Shown here one piece after another: positions 60,311 through 64,000 of a stretch of DNA of 64,000 bases. The stretch is taken from contig NZ_CAKSNX010000008.1 in NCBI RefSeq assembly GCF_934476685.1, positions 1-64,000 of the forward strand, in the 5' to 3' direction. The position numbers and the translations under genes are program-made. The notes under the pieces are model-generated. The model was given only the letters and a program-made list of their open reading frames with translations, had not been told where the DNA came from and did not search any database. Source of the DNA: an uncultured Ruminococcus sp. (lineage in GTDB: Bacteria; Bacillota; Clostridia; Oscillospirales; Ruminococcaceae). How positions within the stretch are numbered: the first letter of the stretch is position 1; every line of letters starts with the position of its first letter.

Positions 60311-62614
60311 TTATATTTTCTTGTTGCTTAATACAAGCAGGGAAACTGCTGTAAACATCAGATTATATGCAATTACCACAGACGGTGTTATCTGCGAGAA
60401 TGTTCCGAGGAGCATTGAGGCAAGTGAGATAACTGCCGCAAGGACGATAGCGCCCATTTGTATCGCTACCCCGAAATAAGCTGCGGATTTTATGCGCTTT
60501 GCGCCTACCATAAGCATTGCGAATGAAGTGAAATGTCCGCTGCAAAGCATTGAAGATGATACCTTATCAGTATACTCTGTTTCCTTTTCATACTCATTAT
60601 GGAATCTGAAAGGCAGCAGCTTTACCGAGCCGCTTTCAAGACCGAACAGATCTGATATAAACTCCTCAGAAAGGAATCCGTCAACACTTCTTATAACTGC
60701 GACGATGCCCTCGCTTTCAAGCTCCTGCAGCCACTTTGTAACGGATATCGACGGCTGAACCCTCACCACGAACATAGTCGAAACAACGCCCGAAACGGAA
60801 AGGTAGAGAACTGTATTATCTCCGCCGTACTCCTGCTCCTTTGTGAGAGGAGGTATCCCGTCTATGGAATGGTTCTCCATAAGCTTTCTTGTGCCGAGAA
60901 GAACACGCTTGTTGTCTATCCAGCCGGAAAGTCCAAGACCGTCCTCATAGATATAGCTTTCCACAGGATAGAGCATTTCAGTTTTGCCCTTTAAAATGCG
61001 GTAAAAAGCATTTTTCAGAACGCTGCCTGCCTGACAGGTAAGGCTTGCCGCCATAAGTATACATTCTTCAAGAGAATTTGCTGAGAGCAGCTTTAGGTTC
61101 ACAAGGTCAACGCTGTCCTTAGGGAAAAGCTGTTCAGCCTCCACCAGCATCGAGTTTGCGTCCGCATACTCATCAACTGCGCTGTAACCGAGCATTACAG
61201 AAGAATACTGCAAGAACTTGTTTGCTCCCCTGTTCATAGGAACGTTCACCGCAAGCATGAGCGAAACTGACGAACACATAGTCACAACGCCCGAAAATGC
61301 CGCAAGCGCAACAAATATCTTATCCACAGCCGCAGATGCGTTCTTATCAAAGATAAATGAAAGAAGAGCGACCACCGCTCCGGCTATAAGTATTATCGGA
61401 GAAACCTTACGGGCAAATTCGTCCGAAATATCGGGAGAATAGCTGTGCTTTACAAAGTCGCTGACGAACTCGGTCTTTTCCATAGCCGTCATCACAGCAG
61501 GATCAGCTTCTGTTCCCTTAGCAAAATTTGCAGCGTTCTCATCGCTGACACGCTTTACAGCATATCTGTCGAACTCGCCTGCAACGTATCTGAAATTCTT
61601 TTCAGTACGCTGAACTATCATCATCTTACCCAGCGTATTGAACACAAGTCCCATTATAGCCGCAGATATATAGACGTGATAATAGCCCTCTCTCACCGAT
61701 TCAGGCTCAAAGAGGTTGATTATTCCCGTTATGACCGTGACGAAAATGCCAATGGCGGCAATGGAGTCGCAGTCGGGTTTTCGGTTTATCATATTTTTTA
61801 TTCCTGCGGTCATTACCGTATAGGAAACGCCCAAGGCGATAAGTCCGAGGATAGTATTTGTAAAGAGGAATGCTGACGGTGATATTGACCTGTCGAAAGT
61901 CTTTATCAGCGGCAGTTCAAAATCATTCGCCACAGTTATGAGCAGGCTGAATATGCCCGTAAATAACAGAACGCAAAGCCTTAAAAACAGATTGCTCTTG
62001 ACCTGAAGTATATCATTGAGTATCTTCGGCGCTTCACCGAAATTCTCAAATTCCTTCTGACCGTTCACCACTGCTGCGCCTTCGGCAGACTTTTCATCTT
62101 CATTTTCAGAGGTGTCAAGCACAAAGCTCTCGACCTTTTTTCTGCGGTGTTCGTAGAGAGCCGCAGTTTTCTCTTCAAAGGTAGCGTCATTATCCACCAT
62201 AGGGCGGTCAAATTCCTCAGTTTTCGGGATTATCTTGCCTGTAAGTCCAAGCTTTATATCCTTGACGCTGGGTCTGTTCACAGGAGCGACATTCCTCTGC
62301 TTTCCTGTTTTCTTCACCTTTCCCCTTGACATACTGCTTATCTTCTGAGCAGCCCTTTCGGCATTCGCCTCGGTTTCAGCCGCCTCTTCATCGAAATCAG
62401 CCGCTCTTCTCGGAGTATACTCATCATCTTCCTCAACGTCATCTGAGCCGAAAGAAAGATCCTCCGCCACATCGGCAGAGCCGTTCACATTATCGTCGGA
62501 AGTATATATATCAGACTCCGCCGCATTTTCCTCATTATCCTGCTGCGGATCTGAGTTATTTATCTTATCGTTATATTCGGAAAGTATATCGTCTACCGAA
62601 AACTTATCCGCCAT
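60311..62614 (-). CDS. Degenerate P-type-ATPase-like membrane protein
   Basis: A 767-residue protein. The first 200 residues are acidic and disordered with a basic patch (SRGKVKKTGKQRN). About 210-335 and 405-465 carry four to six helices, the latter with SLMLAVNVPMNRGANKFL, which resembles the end of a P-type ATPase membrane block. The following region has VLLGTRKLMENHSIDGIP, like an ATPase nucleotide domain, and two C-terminal helices. The phosphorylation motif DKTGT is absent (MLVEAEQLFP stands at its place), so it cannot form the usual aspartyl phosphate. It lies 27 bp after rlmB and is probably co-transcribed. Function unknown. Confidence 0.7.
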   Translation of the reverse strand: MADKFSVDDILSEYNDKINNSDPQQDNEENAAESDIYTSDDNVNGSADVAEDLSFGSDDVEEDDEYTPRRAADFDEEAAETEANAERAAQKISSMSRGKVKKTGKQRNVAPVNRPSVKDIKLGLTGKIIPKTEEFDRPMVDNDATFEEKTAALYEHRRKKVESFVLDTSENEDEKSAEGAAVVNGQKEFENFGEAPKILNDILQVKSNLFLRLCVLLFTGIFSLLITVANDFELPLIKTFDRSISPSAFLFTNTILGLIALGVSYTVMTAGIKNMINRKPDCDSIAAIGIFVTVITGIINLFEPESVREGYYHVYISAAIMGLVFNTLGKMMIVQRTEKNFRYVAGEFDRYAVKRVSDENAANFAKGTEADPAVMTAMEKTEFVSDFVKHSYSPDISDEFARKVSPIILIAGAVVALLSFIFDKNASAAVDKIFVALAAFSGVVTMCSSVSLMLAVNVPMNRGANKFLQYSSVMLGYSAVDEYADANSMLVEAEQLFPKDSVDLVNLKLLSANSLEECILMAASLTCQAGSVLKNAFYRILKGKTEMLYPVESYIYEDGLGLSGWIDNKRVLLGTRKLMENHSIDGIPPLTKEQEYGGDNTVLYLSVSGVVSTMFVVRVQPSISVTKWLQELESEGIVAVIRSVDGFLSEEFISDLFGLESGSVKLLPFRFHNEYEKETEYTDKVSSSMLCSGHFTSFAMLMVGAKRIKSAAYFGVAIQMGAIVLAAVISLASMLLGTFSQITPSVVIAYNLMFTAVSLLVLSNKKI

Positions 62615-62641
62615 AGTATTATCACTCCAAATCCTACTTTA

Positions 62642-63472
62642 CTACTTTAAATTTCTCTGCCTTACCACTTCGTACATAAAGATACCGGCAGCGACAGATG
62701 CGTTGAGCGACGTTATCTTTCCTGCCATTGGCAGACTAAGAAGAAAATCACACTTTTCCTTGATAAGACGTCCCATGCCGAATCCCTCAGAGCCTATGAC
62801 AAGACCGATAGGACCTGTAAGTTCAACTCCGCTATAATTCTCTCCTGCTCCGTCTGTACCGTATATCCATACTCCCCTGCTTTTCAGCTCGTCAACGGCT
62901 GCTGCAAGGTTCGATACCCTCGCCACAGGCAGCCAGCTCGCTGCGCCTGCGGAGGTCTTGTTTACGGTAAAATTAAGTGACGCACTTCTCCTCTTCGGAA
63001 TGATGATGCCATGCGCTCCTGCGGCTTCCGCAGTACGGATTATCGCTCCCAGATTATGAGGGTCTTCTATCTCGTCACATATGATAACGAAAGGATCTTC
63101 GCCTTTCTTTTCAGCAATATCAAGTATATCCTCCACGGACACATATTCTGCGCAGGCACCCACAGCTATAACGCCCTGATGTGACGCACCGCCCGACATA
63201 AAGCTGAGCTTAGTTTCATTTACTCTCTTTATAGGGATACCCTTTTCGGCAGCCATATTGCAGATAAGCGAAACTGAACCGGTAGCTTCGGGGTTCACGA
63301 ATATCTTATCGATAAGCTTATCGGCTTTCAGCGCCTCGATAACGGGATTTCTTCCCACTATCAGTTCGCCGTCATTTTCCTCTCTGCGCTGATCTTTTCT
63401 CTGAAAATTTCTGCGCTCTGCATCTCTGCCGTCTTTATTTGGTTTGTTATTATCCTTTTTATAATTTTTCAT
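62642..63472 (-). CDS. rlmB: 23S rRNA methyltransferase RlmB-like (SpoU/TrmH family)
   Basis: A 276-residue SPOUT methyltransferase. A very basic N-terminal tail (about 40 residues, KDNNKPNKDGRD) precedes the substrate-binding domain (VGRNPVIEALKA) and the knotted catalytic domain: DPHNLGAIIRTAEAAGAHGIII, GLVIGSEGFGMGRLI and SLNASVAAGIFMYEVVRQR. It 2'-O-methylates a guanosine in 23S rRNA. Start placed at ATG 63472; the ribosome site is distant, and a TTG at 63511 is an alternative. Confidence 0.9.
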   Translation of the reverse strand: MKNYKKDNNKPNKDGRDAERRNFQRKDQRREENDGELIVGRNPVIEALKADKLIDKIFVNPEATGSVSLICNMAAEKGIPIKRVNETKLSFMSGGASHQGVIAVGACAEYVSVEDILDIAEKKGEDPFVIICDEIEDPHNLGAIIRTAEAAGAHGIIIPKRRSASLNFTVNKTSAGAASWLPVARVSNLAAAVDELKSRGVWIYGTDGAGENYSGVELTGPIGLVIGSEGFGMGRLIKEKCDFLLSLPMAGKITSLNASVAAGIFMYEVVRQRNLK

Positions 63473-63528
63473 AACTAATTTAATTAATTCCTTTTCAGTA
63501 AAATACACCAATATGCATTATAACACAA

Positions 63529-63561
63529 AAATCCTTAAAAGCCAATAGACTTCAAGGATTT
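63529..63561 (-). terminator. Terminator between the small membrane gene and rlmB
   Basis: An 8-bp stem (63529-63536 with 63554-63561), T-rich on the minus strand, after the 91-residue gene. Confidence 0.7.
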
Positions 63562-63626
63562 TTTACAGTTTAAACAATTTCGCAATGTATTTTTGTGAAT
63601 ATTTATAAGCATAGGAGAAACGGCTC

Positions 63627-63902
63627 TCAGCACAGCGCAATGGCGAGCAGCAGCATACCCACAGCGGCAGAGGATATCACCGCCGCAAACACTATCTTCA
63701 GCGCCGATACATCTCCTATCTTTTTCCTGCGTACAGGTTTTGTGCTGCCGCCGAACTGACCGACAAACAGTTTAGCCTGCTCGTTGAGCTGCTTTCTTGA
63801 GGTAAGATTATTTTTTGAATTGACGAACAGAAGAGCCTTATCAAAGTATTCATTGTTCGGACACTTTACTTCAATAATTTGTTTAGAAATTCCCTTAATC
63901 AT
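63627..63902 (-). CDS. Small C-terminally anchored protein of unknown function
   Basis: A 91-residue protein: soluble basic N-terminal part with QLNEQAKLFVGQFGGSTKPVRRKK and one C-terminal helix (IVFAAVISSAAVGMLLLAIAL) ending in Cys, so tail-anchored topology. A GGAG site lies 11 nt before the ATG. No family recognised. Confidence 0.65.
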   Translation of the reverse strand: MIKGISKQIIEVKCPNNEYFDKALLFVNSKNNLTSRKQLNEQAKLFVGQFGGSTKPVRRKKIGDVSALKIVFAAVISSAAVGMLLLAIALC

Positions 63903-63959
63903 TTGTTCACGATCTCCGTTTTCAAGTTATTTATATCTTTGACAGGCTTTTAACACGGC

Positions 63960-63989
63960 TTTCAACATTTTATAGTTGAAATGTTGAAA
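63960..63989. repeat. 11-bp inverted repeat at the window edge
   Basis: Arms 63960-63970 and 63979-63989 match perfectly around an 8-nt loop, about 60 bp upstream of the small gene. No U-tract follows, so it is more likely an operator or leader hairpin than a terminator. Confidence 0.45.
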
Positions 63990-64000
63990 ACTCAGCTTTT

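Overview
The window looks like a chromosomal segment of an anaerobic gut or rumen Firmicute of the Ruminococcus type (Oscillospiraceae). This is inferred from the gene content: a SCIFF peptide with its radical-SAM maturase beside yajC, an NfnAB-type flavin enzyme, rubrerythrin, large secreted LRR/RCC1 proteins, a complete urease plus urea ABC transporter, strong GGAGG ribosome sites and intrinsic terminators with U-tracts. No rRNA, insertion sequence or CRISPR array was seen. There is one tRNA (Ser, anticodon CGA).

Layout. 0.1-6.7 kb (minus): two large secreted proteins (RCC1-repeat and BspA-like LRR) that share nearly the same C-terminal repeat block. 6.8-17.4 kb (plus): a hybrid histidine kinase and AraC-type response regulator behind an ANTAR-type attenuator, a cytidylate-kinase-like protein, the urea transporter urtABCDE and a cytosolic REC-histidine kinase. 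17.5-20.3 kb: a TetM/EF-G-like GTPase fused to a YacP/Rae1-type NYN nuclease domain and broken by one in-frame ochre codon. 20.3-23 kb: an AT-rich orphan, an unknown membrane protein and an ATC-hydrolase-like protein. 23.2-30.6 kb (minus): a peptide-export locus resembling a class II (two-peptide) bacteriocin system, with two double-glycine precursors, a 37-aa hydrophobic peptide, an M50-like membrane protease, a C39-peptidase ABC exporter and an HlyD adaptor; two 135-bp promoter copies with 21-bp-phased direct repeats suggest LytTR (quorum-sensing) control. 30.7-34.3 kb: rubrerythrin, an ECF sigma factor with a fused surface domain, a zinc-ribbon protein and a second cytidylate-kinase-like protein. 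34.3-40.5 kb (minus): a polar amino acid ABC transporter with agmatinase, a PAS/AAA/HTH regulator and a TRIC-type channel. 40.5-46.8 kb: divergent promoter region with three palindromes, then the urease operon (two unknown membrane proteins, ureAB, C, E, F, G, D). 46.9-50 kb: HPP-like and FNT-type membrane proteins and fucO. 50-52.9 kb: a collapsed TetR/MMPL/heptad-repeat locus with deletion junctions. 53-64 kb (minus): tRNA-Ser, a CarD-like regulator, the SCIFF system, yajC, nfnAB, a GHL10 lipoprotein, a catalytically degenerate P-type-ATPase-like protein and rlmB.

How it fits together. Much of the window serves nitrogen supply. Urea is imported by Urt and hydrolysed by urease; agmatinase can release urea from agmatine; membrane channels of unknown substrate flank the urease operon. 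The kinase/regulator operon and the urease operon begin alike: a sigma-A promoter, then a hairpin of the form GCAATG(A/G)CGCT that overlaps the terminator stem. I infer that an ANTAR antiterminator encoded outside the window controls both.
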